The notes below the pieces were generated by a model, which made no database searches, was not told the DNA's origin, and saw only the letters and a list, made by a program, of their open reading frames with translations. DNA of 64,000 nt from Duganella levis (lineage in GTDB: Bacteria > Pseudomonadota > Gammaproteobacteria > Burkholderiales > Burkholderiaceae_D): positions 62,001 to 126,000 of the forward strand of contig NZ_WWCT01000004.1 of assembly GCF_009857605.1 (NCBI RefSeq), given 5' to 3'. Shown here piece by piece: positions 47,050-56,412 of this stretch. The position numbers and the translations under genes were made by a program. Each line of letters opens with the position of its first letter. Within the stretch, counting starts at the first letter, position 1.

Positions 47050-48267
47050 TTACGCCGCCATCACGCCGGACGATTGATTCTTGGTGTCGGAGTCGCCATC
47101 CGGCCGGTCTTCATGCTTGGGCGCGGGCCACAAGCCGGCCGGCCGCATCAGCATGGTCAGCACCAGCGCCAGACCGTACAGCAGCTGGCGCAGCACTTCC
47201 GCCTCGATCAGCACGTGACCGAACAATTTCTCCTGCAGCGGCTCCACCACGTGGCGCAACACCTCCGGCAAGGCCGCCAGCAGCGCGCCGCCGAGGATCA
47301 CGCCCGGAATGTGGCCGATACCGCCCAGCACCACCATCGCCAGCACCACGATCGATTCCGTCAGCGAGAACGACTCCGGCGATACAAAGCCCTGGAACGA
47401 TGCGAACATGGCGCCCGCCACGCCGCCGAACGAGGCGCCCATCGAGAACGCCAGCAGTTTGACGTTGCGGGTGTTGATGCCCATCGCCTTGGCGGCGATC
47501 TCATCTTCGCGGATCGCCACCCAGGCGCGGCCCAGGCGCGAATGTTGCAGGCGCGAGGTGATGAACACCACCGCCACGCACAGCGCCAGGAACAGGAAGT
47601 AGTAGGCGTTGACCGAAGGAATGCCGAAGCCGCCGACAAACACGGTGGCACGCGAACCGGCCTCACCGCCCAGATTGACGCCGAACACGCGGATCGGGTC
47701 GATCATATTGATGCCCTGCGGACCGTTGGTGAAGTTGATCGGCTCGTTCAGGTTATTCATGAAGATGCGGATGATCTCGCCAAACCCCAGCGTCACGATG
47801 GCCAGGTAGTCGCCGCGCAGCTTCAGCGTCGGCGCCCCCAGCAGCGCGCCGAAGAAGCCGGCCAGCGCCGCCGCCATCGGCACAATCGCCCACACCGACA
47901 GGTGGATGCCGTTCTGCTGGATTTCCGGCCCCAGGATCGCCACCAGCGAATCGCCCAGCACCGGATACTGGTTGATGATGGATTCCAGCAGCGCCGCAAA
48001 TTGCGGCGAGGCCAGCAGGCCGGCCAGATAGGCGCCGACCGCGTAAAACGCGATATAGCCCAGGTCCAGCAGGCCTGCAAAGCCGACCACGATGTTCAGG
48101 CCCAGCGCCAGCATGATGTACAGCAGCGCCATGTCGGCGATGCGCACCCAGGAGTTGCCGAACTGCTGGGCGAAGAACGGGAAGATCAGCAACAGCGCCA
48201 CCAGCACCGTCGTGCTGACGGCGGCCTTGCGCGGATTGCGTTGGAAGTCGAAATTAATCAATGCCAT
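47050..48267 (-). CDS. livM: Branched-chain amino-acid ABC transporter permease LivM
   Basis: Inner-membrane permease of 405 residues with about ten helices. Family motifs include LGLNIVVGFAGLLDLGYIAFYAVGAY, GAPTLKLRGDYLAIVTLGFG and AWVAIREDEIAAKAMGIN. A hydrophilic tail of about 25 residues follows the last helix (WPAPKHEDRPDGDSDTKN). It forms the channel with LivH. It begins 12 bases after livH. Confidence 0.95.
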   Translation of the reverse strand: MALINFDFQRNPRKAAVSTTVLVALLLIFPFFAQQFGNSWVRIADMALLYIMLALGLNIVVGFAGLLDLGYIAFYAVGAYLAGLLASPQFAALLESIINQYPVLGDSLVAILGPEIQQNGIHLSVWAIVPMAAALAGFFGALLGAPTLKLRGDYLAIVTLGFGEIIRIFMNNLNEPINFTNGPQGINMIDPIRVFGVNLGGEAGSRATVFVGGFGIPSVNAYYFLFLALCVAVVFITSRLQHSRLGRAWVAIREDEIAAKAMGINTRNVKLLAFSMGASFGGVAGAMFASFQGFVSPESFSLTESIVVLAMVVLGGIGHIPGVILGGALLAALPEVLRHVVEPLQEKLFGHVLIEAEVLRQLLYGLALVLTMLMRPAGLWPAPKHEDRPDGDSDTKNQSSGVMAA

Positions 48268-48279
48268 GGTCGTCTCCCC

Positions 48280-49209
48280 TTATGCCCGGTCCGCCACGCG
48301 CTCACCCATGATGCCGGACGGACGCACCGTCAGCACCAGAATCAGCACCACGAAGGCGAAGATGTCCTGGTAGTGGCTGCCGAGGAAGCCGCCGGTCAGG
48401 TCGCCGATGTAGCCGGCGCCGAGACTTTCAATAATGCCCAGCACGATGCCGCCAACCATGGCGCCGTAGATATTGCCGATGCCGCCCAGCACCGCCGCGC
48501 AGAAGGCTTTCAGGCCCGGCAGGAAGCCCATGGTGAATTGCACGGACGCATAGTTGGCGCCCCACATCACACCGGCCACGGCCGCCAGCGCCGCGCCCAG
48601 CGCGAAGGTGGCGACGATGACCAGGTTCGAATCGACGCCCATCAGGCCGGCGACGCGCGGGTTTTCCGCCGTCGCGCGCATGGCGCGGCCCATCTTGGTT
48701 TTTTCCACCAGCAGCACCAGGCCGGCCATCGACACCAGCGCCAGCGCCAGCAGCAGGATCTGCGTCGGGGTAATCACGGCGCCGCCAATCATGACCGGGT
48801 CGGATGGCAGCAGTTGCGGGAACGGCAGCGGGTTGCGGTCCCAGATCATCATGGCAAACACGTTCAGCAGGGTCGAGACGCCGATCGCGGTGATCAGCGG
48901 CGCCAGCCGTGGCGCATTGCGCAGGCGGCGGTAAGCCACGCGCTCGATGATGATGTTGACGATCATGCAGACCGGAATCGCGCCGCCGATGGCGATGGCC
49001 AGTTTAACGGCGCCCGGCATGTCGGGGAAATGCGTATTGAGGAAGTTGAGGATCGTCAAGCCGGTCATGGCGCCGATCATCAGCACGTCGCCGTGGGCGA
49101 AGTTGATCAGATTCAGTACGCCGTACACCATGGTGTAGCCCAGCGCGACCAGTGCGTACATGCTGCCCAGCACTAGCCCGTTAATAATTTGTTGGATAAA
49201 AGTATCCAT
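48280..49209 (-). CDS. livH: Branched-chain amino-acid ABC transporter permease LivH
   Basis: 309-residue inner-membrane permease with about eight helices: IINGLVLGSMYALVALGYTM at the N-terminus, NFAHGDVLMIGAM, GRAMRATAENPRVAGLMGV and PGLKAFCAAVLGGIGNIYGA are typical LivH motifs. First gene of the liv cluster. No LivK-type binding-protein gene is adjacent, so the periplasmic component is encoded elsewhere. A terminator-like hairpin lies about 35 bases upstream of the start. Confidence 0.96.
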   Translation of the reverse strand: MDTFIQQIINGLVLGSMYALVALGYTMVYGVLNLINFAHGDVLMIGAMTGLTILNFLNTHFPDMPGAVKLAIAIGGAIPVCMIVNIIIERVAYRRLRNAPRLAPLITAIGVSTLLNVFAMMIWDRNPLPFPQLLPSDPVMIGGAVITPTQILLLALALVSMAGLVLLVEKTKMGRAMRATAENPRVAGLMGVDSNLVIVATFALGAALAAVAGVMWGANYASVQFTMGFLPGLKAFCAAVLGGIGNIYGAMVGGIVLGIIESLGAGYIGDLTGGFLGSHYQDIFAFVVLILVLTVRPSGIMGERVADRA

Positions 49210-49244
49210 GCTCTGCCTTTACCTATTGTTATGCGTCCATGTAA

Positions 49245-49277
49245 CAAAAACGGCACCCGGGTGTCCCCGTAGTGCCG
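49245..49277 (-). terminator. Terminator or attenuator in the livH leader
   Basis: On the minus strand CGGCAC / GTGCCG with an inner CGGG/CCCG stem is followed by TTTTT, ending 36 bases before livH. It could stop read-through from ispH or attenuate the liv operon. Confidence 0.6.
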
Positions 49278-49423
49278 CCGTTGACTACACGTTCACGTTG
49301 CAAGTTTCATGCCTGCCTGGTGTCTCTGTCGCCCGGTTTTATTAAGCCGAAAGGACAACTTTTTAGGGCGAGGCAAATAATAACGAGAATTCCAGAAAAC
49401 TAATCCCGGAATAACGCGAACAG

Positions 49424-49445
49424 AACGGAATTATATTCCGTTTTT
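49424..49445 (-). terminator. Small palindrome after ispH
   Basis: AACGGAAT-TAT-ATTCCGTT, starting 13 bases past the ispH stop on the minus strand, with only a weak T run on that side (TTCTGTT). Probably the ispH 3' end. The rest of 49278-49457 holds no gene. Confidence 0.45.
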
Positions 49446-49457
49446 AAAGGTAAAGGA

Positions 49458-50423
49458 TTAGACCGCGCCCTCGATTGGTGCAGTTTTTGGCCCACCGTCC
49501 AGACCTTTCGGCAATGGGAAGGTGACATTCTCCTCCACGCCTTCCAGCGGACGCACGCTGCGCACGCCCAGTTCCTTCAGGCGGTCGATCACGGCCTGGA
49601 CCAGCACTTCTGGTGCCGAGGCGCCGGCGGTGACACCAACCCGCAGCTTGCCTTCCAGCCATTCTGGCTTGATCTGCGTGGCGTTGTCGACCATGTAGGC
49701 CGGCGTACCCTTCTTCTCCGCCACTTCGCGCAGGCGGTTGGAGTTGGAGCTGTTCGGGCTGCCGACCACGATCACCACTTCCACCTGCGGCGCCATGAAC
49801 TTCACGGCTTCCTGGCGGTTGGTGGTGGCGTAGCAGATATCGCCCTTCTTCGGCTCGATGATGGCTGGATACTTCACCTTCAGCGCGGCGATGATGTCGG
49901 CCGTGTCGTCCACCGACAGCGTGGTCTGCGACACGTAAGCCAGCTGGTCCGGCTTGGCGACCTGCAGCGTGGCCACATCGGCCACGGTTTCCACCAGATA
50001 CATGCCCTCTTCGGTCTGGCCCATGGTGCCTTCCACTTCCGGGTGACCGTCGTGGCCGATCATGATGATCTCGCAGCCCTGCTTGCGCATCTTGGCCACT
50101 TCCACGTGCACCTTGGTGACCAGCGGGCACGTGGCGTCAAAGATACTGAAGCCGCGCGCATCGGCTTCCGCCCGCACCGCCTTCGACACGCCGTGCGCCG
50201 AGAACACCAGCGTATTGCCGGCCGGGACTTCGTTCAAATCCTCGATAAAGACCGCGCCCTTGGCGCGCAGGTCGGCCACCACATAGGCGTTGTGGACGAT
50301 TTCGTGGCGCACGTAGATCGGCGCGCCGAACTGTTGCAGCGCGCGCTCGACGATTTCGATGGCGCGGTCGACGCCGGCGCAAAAGCCGCGCGGCTGGGCC
50401 AGCAGGAGTTCTTTATCGCTCAT
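49458..50423 (-). CDS. ispH: 4-hydroxy-3-methylbut-2-enyl diphosphate reductase
   Basis: Iron-sulfur enzyme of the last MEP-pathway step giving IPP and DMAPP; 321 residues. The three cluster cysteines are in [17 protein letters not shown] (Cys15), [11 protein letters not shown] and [23 protein letters not shown] and [11 protein letters not shown] are also diagnostic. It follows the SlpA-type isomerase gene by 7 bases, the common fkpB-ispH pairing. Confidence 0.97.
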   Translation of the reverse strand: MSDKELLLAQPRGFCAGVDRAIEIVERALQQFGAPIYVRHEIVHNAYVVADLRAKGAVFIEDLNEVPAGNTLVFSAHGVSKAVRAEADARGFSIFDATCPLVTKVHVEVAKMRKQGCEIIMIGHDGHPEVEGTMGQTEEGMYLVETVADVATLQVAKPDQLAYVSQTTLSVDDTADIIAALKVKYPAIIEPKKGDICYATTNRQEAVKFMAPQVEVVIVVGSPNSSNSNRLREVAEKKGTPAYMVDNATQIKPEWLEGKLRVGVTAGASAPEVLVQAVIDRLKELGVRSVRPLEGVEENVTFPLPKGLDGGPKTAPIEGAV

Positions 50424-50430
50424 TCATTCC

Positions 50431-50883
50431 TCACAGTACGGAAATCAGTTGCACTTCAAACTTCAGCGGCTGGCCGGCCAGCGGGTGGTTGAAGTCGAAC
50501 ACGCAGGTTTCGTCGCCCAGCTCGCGCAGGATGCCGGCGAAACGGCCACCACCCGGCGCGGCGAAATCGACCAGATCGCCGATCTTGTAATCGGCGTCCG
50601 GCGCCGAGTTCAGGTCCAGCGTAGCGCGGCTGACTTCGCGGATCAACTCCGGATTGCGCGGGCCAAAGCCGACGCCCGGCTCCAGGTCAAAAGTCTTGTG
50701 CGTGCCTTCAGGCAGGCCGACCAGCAATTCTTCCAGCACCGGCGCCAACTGGCCCTGGCCCATCAGCAGCGTGGCGGGCGTAGCGCCAAAGGTGGTAACA
50801 ATATCGTTGCCATCCAGCGAGGCCAGACGGTAATTCAGGGTGAGATACGACGACGCGGTGACAACAGGTTGCTCGTTAGACAT
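50431..50883 (-). CDS. FKBP-type peptidyl-prolyl isomerase, SlpA/FkpB type
   Basis: 150-residue cytoplasmic prolyl isomerase/chaperone. The FKBP core has YLTLNYRLASLDG, PATLLMGQGQLAPVLEELLVGLPEGTHKTF and an IF-domain insert, then DFNHPLAGQPLKFEVQLISV, the FkpB/SlyD-type C-terminal signature. The short metal-binding His/Cys tail of SlyD is absent, which supports SlpA over SlyD. Upstream partner of ispH. Confidence 0.93.
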   Translation of the reverse strand: MSNEQPVVTASSYLTLNYRLASLDGNDIVTTFGATPATLLMGQGQLAPVLEELLVGLPEGTHKTFDLEPGVGFGPRNPELIREVSRATLDLNSAPDADYKIGDLVDFAAPGGGRFAGILRELGDETCVFDFNHPLAGQPLKFEVQLISVL

Positions 50884-50995
50884 GACTTAAGCTTCGTTGG
50901 ACTGGGAAAGGCCATATTGTAAGCCACCTTTGATCCGCATCGCTTTGTCTGCCCGCCACTGATGCAAAGTAAATGGTGATTTAGGGAGAATCCAC

Positions 50996-51670
50996 ATGCC
51001 GATCCTGGACTGGCCGCAAGAAAAACGCCCGCGTGAGCGGCTGATACGTGAAGGCGCGCAGGCGCTGTCGGAGGCCGAATTGCTGGCGATCTTCCTGCGC
51101 ACCGGCGTGCCCGGCAAGGATGCGGTCCAGCTGGGTCAAGAGATGATGCACCATTTTGGATCGCTGCAACGGCTGTTCGGCGCTACCCTCCCGGAATTCG
51201 CCCTGGTGCATGGGCTGGGCCCGGCCAAGTTCGCCCAGTTGCAGGCGGTGATGGAACTGGCGCGACGTGCCATCCTGGAGGAAATCAAGGCCGGCGCCAT
51301 GCTCGGTTCGCCCCGCGCGGTGAAGGAATACCTGCGCACCGCCTTTGCCGGCAAGCCGTTCGAATCCTTCCACGTGCTGTTCCTGGATGTGAAGAACCGC
51401 CTGATCGACGCCAAGGAAATGTTTCGCGGCACCTTGACGCACACGTCCGTGTATCCGCGCGAGGTGGTCAAGGAAGCCTTGGCGCGCAATGCCGCCAGCG
51501 TGATGTTGGCCCACAATCATCCGTCCGGCACGCCGGAGCCCAGCGAGTCCGACCTGCTGCTGACGCGGGCCCTGATGCAGGCGCTGGCGCTGGTCGATAT
51601 CCGCATCCTTGACCATTTTGTGGTGGCCGGGCATCAAGTTCATTCGTTTGCCGAGCATGGACAACTGTAA
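50996..51670 (+). CDS. radC: RadC family JAB/MPN domain protein
   Basis: 224 residues: an N-terminal helix-hairpin-helix part (ALSEAELLAIFLRTGVPGKD) and a C-terminal JAMM metal site AHNHPSGTPEPSESD, with the pre-motif KEMFRGTLTHTSVYPREV. Once thought a DNA-repair factor; its true role is uncertain. Full-length and in its usual place before rpmB, so this is the housekeeping copy and not the shorter mobile-element form. GGGAG lies close upstream of the ATG. Confidence 0.95.
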   Translation: MPILDWPQEKRPRERLIREGAQALSEAELLAIFLRTGVPGKDAVQLGQEMMHHFGSLQRLFGATLPEFALVHGLGPAKFAQLQAVMELARRAILEEIKAGAMLGSPRAVKEYLRTAFAGKPFESFHVLFLDVKNRLIDAKEMFRGTLTHTSVYPREVVKEALARNAASVMLAHNHPSGTPEPSESDLLLTRALMQALALVDIRILDHFVVAGHQVHSFAEHGQL

Positions 51671-51761
51671 GTTTACCCCTGTGCGCTCAAGGGTTTACGA
51701 GTGAATTCATAATTGTTAAATATTTTGATCAACTCAAGACACAATTGTTTTTCGTAAGTGA

Positions 51762-51790
51762 TTGAAAAACCTGCTGTTTTTGGATATACT
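51762..51790 (+). promoter_or_regulatory. Sigma-70 promoter of rpmB-rpmG
   Basis: -35 TTGAAA (51762-51767), exact 17-base spacer, -10 TATACT (51785-51790), 41 bases before the rpmB start. Confidence 0.88.
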
Positions 51791-51831
51791 CTCGTTTTTC
51801 CAATTGTGGAATGTCTTTTAAGGAGTGCGTT

Positions 51832-52068
51832 ATGGCACGTGTTTGCCAAGTTACTGGGAAGAAGCCGATGGTCGGCAACAATGTTTCCCACGCAAACAAC
51901 AAAACCAAACGTCGTTTCCTGCCTAACCTGCAGAACCGTCGTATTTTTGTTGAATCTGAAAACCGCTGGGTCTCCCTGCGTCTGTCCAACGCTGGTCTGC
52001 GCGTAATCGACAAAGTCGGCATCGATGCCGTACTGGCCGACATGCGCGCCCGTGGCGAAAAAGTCTAA
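51832..52068 (+). CDS. rpmB: Ribosomal protein bL28
   Basis: 78-residue large-subunit protein: [20 protein letters not shown], then [20 protein letters not shown]. There is no second cysteine pair, so this is the zinc-independent (C-) form. AAGGAG precedes the ATG. rpmG follows after 13 bases. Confidence 0.98.
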   Translation: MARVCQVTGKKPMVGNNVSHANNKTKRRFLPNLQNRRIFVESENRWVSLRLSNAGLRVIDKVGIDAVLADMRARGEKV

Positions 52069-52081
52069 ATAGGGAGCTATC

Positions 52082-52249
52082 ATGGCAAAAACTGGCCGCG
52101 ACAAAATCAAGCTGGAATCGACCGCAGGTACGGGTCACTTCTACACCACGACCAAAAACAAGCGCACGATGCCTGCTAAAATGGAGATCACCAAGTTTGA
52201 TCCTAAAGCACGCAAGCACGTGATCTACAAAGAAACCAAGATCAAGTAA
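52082..52249 (+). CDS. rpmG: Ribosomal protein bL33
   Basis: 55-residue large-subunit protein translated by hand from 52082: [20 protein letters not shown], then [20 protein letters not shown], then [14 protein letters not shown]. It lacks cysteines, so it is the zinc-independent form. GGGAG lies 6 bases before the ATG. Co-transcribed with rpmB and followed by a strong terminator. Confidence 0.98.
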   Translation: MAKTGRDKIKLESTAGTGHFYTTTKNKRTMPAKMEITKFDPKARKHVIYKETKIK

Positions 52250-52269
52250 TTCGATCTCGCTTCTCTGTA

Positions 52270-52299
52270 AAAGAGCCACTCATCGAGTGGCTTTTTTTT
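52270..52299 (+). terminator. Terminator of rpmB-rpmG
   Basis: AGCCACTC / GAGTGGCT around ATC (52274-52292), preceded by A-rich and followed by T-rich sequence. Confidence 0.93.
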
Positions 52300-52321
52300 G
52301 TCTGTTGAAAACCTATGGACG

Positions 52322-52346
52322 AAAAAAAATGGCCCCGAAGGGCCAT
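52322..52346 (-). terminator. Terminator of the desaturase gene, UUCG loop
   Basis: On the minus strand ATGGCCC-TTCG-GGGCCAT followed by a run of T. The UUCG tetraloop makes it very stable. It is separated from the opposing rpmG terminator by about 23 bases. Confidence 0.92.
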
Positions 52347-52361
52347 CTGCATTGCTGCTTA

Positions 52362-53558
52362 TTATGCGTAGCTACGCAGGCGCAGCGAAAAGTCTTCCAG
52401 CGACTTGATGCCCGACGCCTCGGCGCGGTTGCACCAGTCTTGCAGCTTGTGCAGCAGCTGGTCGCGGGTGAAGTGCGAGCGCTCCCAGATCACGCCCAGC
52501 TCCACGCGCATATTGTGCATGGTTTCCAGCGCTTTGCTGTGCTGGAACAGTTCCGACAGCTGCTGCTGCTGCGGCGCTTCCAGCTTGGCCGGCTCGCGCT
52601 GCATCAGCTTGCGCGACGACTTGAGGAAGCGCGCTTCCAGCTGGGCCTTGTCCTTCAGGTGCTCCAGCTCTTCTTTCCATGCATGCTTCATCGACTTGGC
52701 GTACTTGGCCATCACGTCGTAGCGGTTGGCGATCACCGATTGCAGCGTCTCGAAGTCGGCTTCCAGCTTGTCCTTGGCGAACTTCGGCGCCGGCGCCAGT
52801 TTTTTCACCTTGGCCAGGCCGACGATTTCCAGCGCACGGATATAGCCCCAGCCGATGTCGAACTCGTACCATTTCGACGACAGCTTGGCCGAGGTCGCAA
52901 ACGTGTGGTGGTTGTTGTGCAACTCTTCGCCGCCGATCAGGATGCCGAACGGGATGATGTTAGTGGCCGCATCGCTGCAATCGTAGTTGCGATAGCCCCA
53001 GTAGTGGCCAATGCCGTTGATGATGCCGGCCGCCGTCACCGGAATCCACATCATCTGCACGGCCCACACGGTAATGCCGATCACGCCGAACAGCGCGAAG
53101 TTGATCACCAGCAGCGCCACCACGCCGGCCGCGCTGTGGCGCGTGTAGACGTTGCGTTCCATCCAGTCATCCGGCGTGCCATGGCCATACTTGTCCATGG
53201 TTTCCTTGTTTTTCGATTCGGCGCGATACAGTTCGGCGCCTTCCCAGAATACTTTCTTGATGCCGCGCGTGACCGGGCTGTGCGGATCTTCCTCGGTATC
53301 GCACTTGGCGTGGTGCTTGCGGTGGATCGACGCCCACTCCTTGGTTACCTGGCCGGTGGTCAGCCACAGCCAGAAACGGAAGAAGTGACTGACGATCGGG
53401 TGCAGGTCCAGCGCGCGGTGCGCCTGGCAGCGGTGCAGGTAAATCGTCACACTGGCAATGGTGATGTGGGTGACCACCATCGTGTAGAAGAACACTTCCC
53501 AGCCACTCAGGCGGGTGATGCCGTTCGACAAGAAATCCAATACTGCGTATAAATCCAT
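52362..53558 (-). CDS. Membrane fatty-acid desaturase (acyl-lipid / acyl-CoA delta-9 type)
   Basis: 398-residue di-iron membrane enzyme introducing a double bond in fatty-acyl chains. The three His boxes are HRCQAH, HRKHH and ELHNNHH; hydrophobic helices surround them (WEVFFYTMVVTHITIASVTI and AAGVVALLVINFALFGVIGI). A C-terminal region of about 140 residues rich in charged helices extends past the desaturase core, as in Pseudomonas DesA-type enzymes. Start set at 53558 behind TTTGGAGTAGTA. Likely involved in membrane fluidity at low temperature, by family knowledge. Confidence 0.93.
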   Translation of the reverse strand: MDLYAVLDFLSNGITRLSGWEVFFYTMVVTHITIASVTIYLHRCQAHRALDLHPIVSHFFRFWLWLTTGQVTKEWASIHRKHHAKCDTEEDPHSPVTRGIKKVFWEGAELYRAESKNKETMDKYGHGTPDDWMERNVYTRHSAAGVVALLVINFALFGVIGITVWAVQMMWIPVTAAGIINGIGHYWGYRNYDCSDAATNIIPFGILIGGEELHNNHHTFATSAKLSSKWYEFDIGWGYIRALEIVGLAKVKKLAPAPKFAKDKLEADFETLQSVIANRYDVMAKYAKSMKHAWKEELEHLKDKAQLEARFLKSSRKLMQREPAKLEAPQQQQLSELFQHSKALETMHNMRVELGVIWERSHFTRDQLLHKLQDWCNRAEASGIKSLEDFSLRLRSYA

Positions 53559-53673
53559 TACTACTCCAAAGGATGGCCGGAGGGCCAAGATTATGTTTTC
53601 GACAGGCGTACGGTCACCCGCCAGTTATAACTTTTGGACGACATTGTACGCTGAAACAAGAGGTAAAAACTGA

Positions 53674-55020
53674 CTATTCTTTAGGCACGGTCGTGCTTTC
53701 CGGTTCGACCAGTGCGGCCGGCACCGGGCCGAGGATGCGCATCTCCCGTTGCGGGAATGGCACAGAGATATTGTTTTGTTTGAGTGTACGCCAGATCGCC
53801 CGGTTGACGTCGGACGTCACGCTGCCGCGGCCGTTCTGCGGATCGTTGATCCAGAAACTGACCGACAACTCCAGTCCATCCGCGCCAAAGGTGCTCAGGT
53901 AGACCGACGGCGATTTGTCCTTCAATACGCGATCGACCGTCAAGGTGGCGTCCGTCAGCAACTGGATCACGAAGTCGACATCGGTGTCATACGCCACCGA
54001 CACCTTGGTCGAAATATTCAGCAAGCTGTTGGACAGCGACGAGTTCTGCACCGCGCCCGACACCAGCATTTCGTTCGGCACGATCGATTCCATGCCGTCC
54101 AGGCTTTGCAGCACCGTGTAGCGGGTATTGATCTGCGTCACCTTGCCGCTGTATTTATCGACTGTGATCATGTCGCCGATGGTCAGCGAGCGGTCCAGCA
54201 GGATGACGAAGCCGGACACATAATTACTGGCGATCTTCTGCAAACCCAGACCAAGGCCGACCCCCAGCGCGCCGCCGAACACCGACAGCACAGTCAGGTC
54301 GATCCCCACCAGCGACAAGCTCATCAGCACAGCCACCAGGATCAGCACCGCGCGTGCAGTGCGCGACACCACCACCCGCAGGTTGGTGTGCATGCCCGGC
54401 ATTTTCATCAGCCATTCTTCCAGCGCGGCGCCGGCCCACAGCGCCAGCATCAGCAACACCACCACCGACACCGTGGCCTGCAGAATGTCGGCAATCGATA
54501 CCTTGTATTTCCCCAGCGGTAGCACGGTGTCGTCCATGAACTGGAAGACATCCACCCACAGGCCGGTGATGTACAGCACGAACGCCAGCCACACCAGCAA
54601 CTGGAACACTTTTTCGAACGCCAGCATATTCGGGCTGATGGTGCGGCCATTGCGCGCGAACACCCGGCGCATCAAATAGAAGGTGAAGCGTATCACCGCC
54701 AGCGAACCGAAGATCGGCATCGCCACCCTGATCCAGTTGACGTGGGTATAGTGGTACTTCGCCAGGATCAGGCGCGACAGGGCCAGCAGGCCGATCACCG
54801 CCAGCGGCGCCATCACGCGGCCAAAGCTTTCCACGCCAAAACCCAGCACGCCGGTGTGCGCCTCGTGGTGCCGGCCGAAACGCTTGCGCAGCAGCCGCGC
54901 CAACCCGAAGCCGATCAGCACCGACAGCGCGATAGCCAGCAGCTGCCATAGCAGGCTCGGTTCATGCAGGTCACCGGTCAGGTCATCGATCAGATTGAGC
55001 AGAGGCTGTTGTTGGGTCAT
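53674..55020 (-). CDS. MscS-family mechanosensitive channel
   Basis: 448-residue inner-membrane protein with about six hydrophobic segments before the MscS core. The pore helix TVLSVFGGALGVGLGLGLQK is rich in Gly and Ala, followed by ASNYVSGFVILLDRSLTIGD and the beta domain (GKVTQINTRYTVLQSLDGME, VPNEMLVSG). The C-terminal cytoplasmic domain is standard. It protects against osmotic downshock or acts as a small-solute channel. Start at 55020 (MTQQQPLLN) because the preceding residues in frame are not membrane-protein-like. Confidence 0.92.
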   Translation of the reverse strand: MTQQQPLLNLIDDLTGDLHEPSLLWQLLAIALSVLIGFGLARLLRKRFGRHHEAHTGVLGFGVESFGRVMAPLAVIGLLALSRLILAKYHYTHVNWIRVAMPIFGSLAVIRFTFYLMRRVFARNGRTISPNMLAFEKVFQLLVWLAFVLYITGLWVDVFQFMDDTVLPLGKYKVSIADILQATVSVVVLLMLALWAGAALEEWLMKMPGMHTNLRVVVSRTARAVLILVAVLMSLSLVGIDLTVLSVFGGALGVGLGLGLQKIASNYVSGFVILLDRSLTIGDMITVDKYSGKVTQINTRYTVLQSLDGMESIVPNEMLVSGAVQNSSLSNSLLNISTKVSVAYDTDVDFVIQLLTDATLTVDRVLKDKSPSVYLSTFGADGLELSVSFWINDPQNGRGSVTSDVNRAIWRTLKQNNISVPFPQREMRILGPVPAALVEPESTTVPKE

Positions 55021-55055
55021 TGCGGGCGACTGTATATAAGAGATGGATAGATTAA

Positions 55056-55085
55056 CGTAAAACAGGCCGGAATCTCCGGCCTGTT
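55056..55085 (-). terminator. Terminator of rsmB
   Basis: Perfect 11-base stem AACAGGCCGGA / TCCGGCCTGTT around ATC, followed on the minus strand by TTTAC. It lies 3 bases past the rsmB stop. Confidence 0.85.
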
Positions 55086-55088
55086 GCA

Positions 55089-56393
55089 TTACTCGTCGGC
55101 TTCCTCAGCCGGTTCTTCTTCCTTGACCTTTTTGGCCATCGGCTTGCGCTCGAACACGGCGGCGAAGAAGCCGTCGGTCTGGTGCTTGTGCGGCAACAGC
55201 TTCAGATAGTCGCCCATCTCCAGCTCGATCTTCTGCTCAGCCAGCGCCTTGTTCATTGGCACCAGTTCGAAGTCCGGATGGCTTTCCAGGAATTGCTTGG
55301 CGATGAACTCGTTCTCGTCTTCCAGCACCGAGCAGGTGGCGTAGACCAGGCGGCCGCCGCCTTTGACCAGACGGGCGGCGCCGTCCAGAATGGCGGCTTG
55401 CTTGACTTGCAGTTCGCCGATGGCTTCCGGCTTCTGGCGCCATTTGACGTCCGGATTGCGGCGCAAGGTGCCCAGGCCCGAGCATGGCGCATCGACCAGC
55501 ACGCGGTCGATCTTGCCGGCCAGACGCTTGATCTTGGCGTCGCGTTCATGCGCGATCACCACTGGATGCACGTTCGACAGGCCGCTGCGCGCCAGGCGCG
55601 GCTTCAGCTTGGTCAAACGCTTTTCCGACACGTCAAACGCGTACAAACGACCGGTGTTACGCATGATCGCGCCCAGCGACAGCGTCTTGCCGCCGGCGCC
55701 GGCGCAGAAGTCGACCACCATTTCGCCGCGCTTGGCCGCGACCAGGGCCGACAGCAGCTGGCTGCCTTCGTCCTGCACTTCGATGTGGCCATCCTTGAAC
55801 AGCGGCAGGTTTTGCAGCTGCGGCTTTTGCAACACGCGCACGCCCTGCGGCGCGAATGGGGTCGGGGTGGCGCGGATCGGCGCTTCAGCCAGCTTGGCGA
55901 TGACGTCGTCGCGGTTGGCCTTCAGCGTGTTGACGCGCAGGTCCAGCGGCGCCGGCTGGTTCAGGGCGTCGGCCAGTTCCAGCGATTCCTCTTCGCCGTA
56001 CTGCTCCACCAGTTTCTCGAACAGCCATTTCGGCATGTTGGAACGGCTGGATTTATGCATCACCTTGCGGTCGATTTCCAGGATGCGGGTAACCCACGCC
56101 ACTTCGTCTTCGCTCAGGCCGCCCAGCGAGTCCAGGCCGACGGCGTCGGCCATGCCCAGCAGGGTCAGGCGGCGCATGGTGGCGCCACCGCCGGCTTCGG
56201 AGAAGTCGGTGTAGAAGTTCTTATTGCGCAGCACGTTGTACACGGACTCGGCAATCGCACCGCGTTCGCGGCCGCCCAGGCGCGGGTGGTCTTTGAAATA
56301 GCGCGACAGGGTGGTATCGGCTGGCGCGGCAAAGCGCAAAATCTCGCGCAACACTTCTTCGGCGTTGGCGAGTATCGCTGGAGGCAATCTCAT
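55089..56393 (-). CDS. RsmB/NOP-family rRNA (cytosine-C5) methyltransferase
   Basis: 434 residues. An N-terminal NusB-like part (LREILRFAAPADTTLSRYFK) is followed by the SAM domain: VVDFCAGAGGKTLSLGAIM, YAFDVSEKRLTKLKPR, the catalytic DAPCSGLGTLRRNPD and the second cysteine loop YATCSVLEDENE. It methylates C5 of a cytosine in rRNA. RsmB is the likely identity, but other NOP/Sun methyltransferases share these motifs. AAGGAA precedes the ATG. purN lies 19 bases upstream on the same strand. Confidence 0.92.
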   Translation of the reverse strand: MRLPPAILANAEEVLREILRFAAPADTTLSRYFKDHPRLGGRERGAIAESVYNVLRNKNFYTDFSEAGGGATMRRLTLLGMADAVGLDSLGGLSEDEVAWVTRILEIDRKVMHKSSRSNMPKWLFEKLVEQYGEEESLELADALNQPAPLDLRVNTLKANRDDVIAKLAEAPIRATPTPFAPQGVRVLQKPQLQNLPLFKDGHIEVQDEGSQLLSALVAAKRGEMVVDFCAGAGGKTLSLGAIMRNTGRLYAFDVSEKRLTKLKPRLARSGLSNVHPVVIAHERDAKIKRLAGKIDRVLVDAPCSGLGTLRRNPDVKWRQKPEAIGELQVKQAAILDGAARLVKGGGRLVYATCSVLEDENEFIAKQFLESHPDFELVPMNKALAEQKIELEMGDYLKLLPHKHQTDGFFAAVFERKPMAKKVKEEEPAEEADE

Positions 56394-56412
56394 GGAATTC
56401 CTTGGTTAATTT

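Noticed and set aside
47074..49176. 700-codon plus-strand frame opposite livM and livH
   Set aside because: Gln/His/Arg-rich antisense artefact; the minus strand carries the clear permease motifs.
50996..51670. radC as a mobile-element marker
   Set aside because: Full-length with the N-terminal HhH part and in its usual chromosomal position beside rpmB-rpmG.
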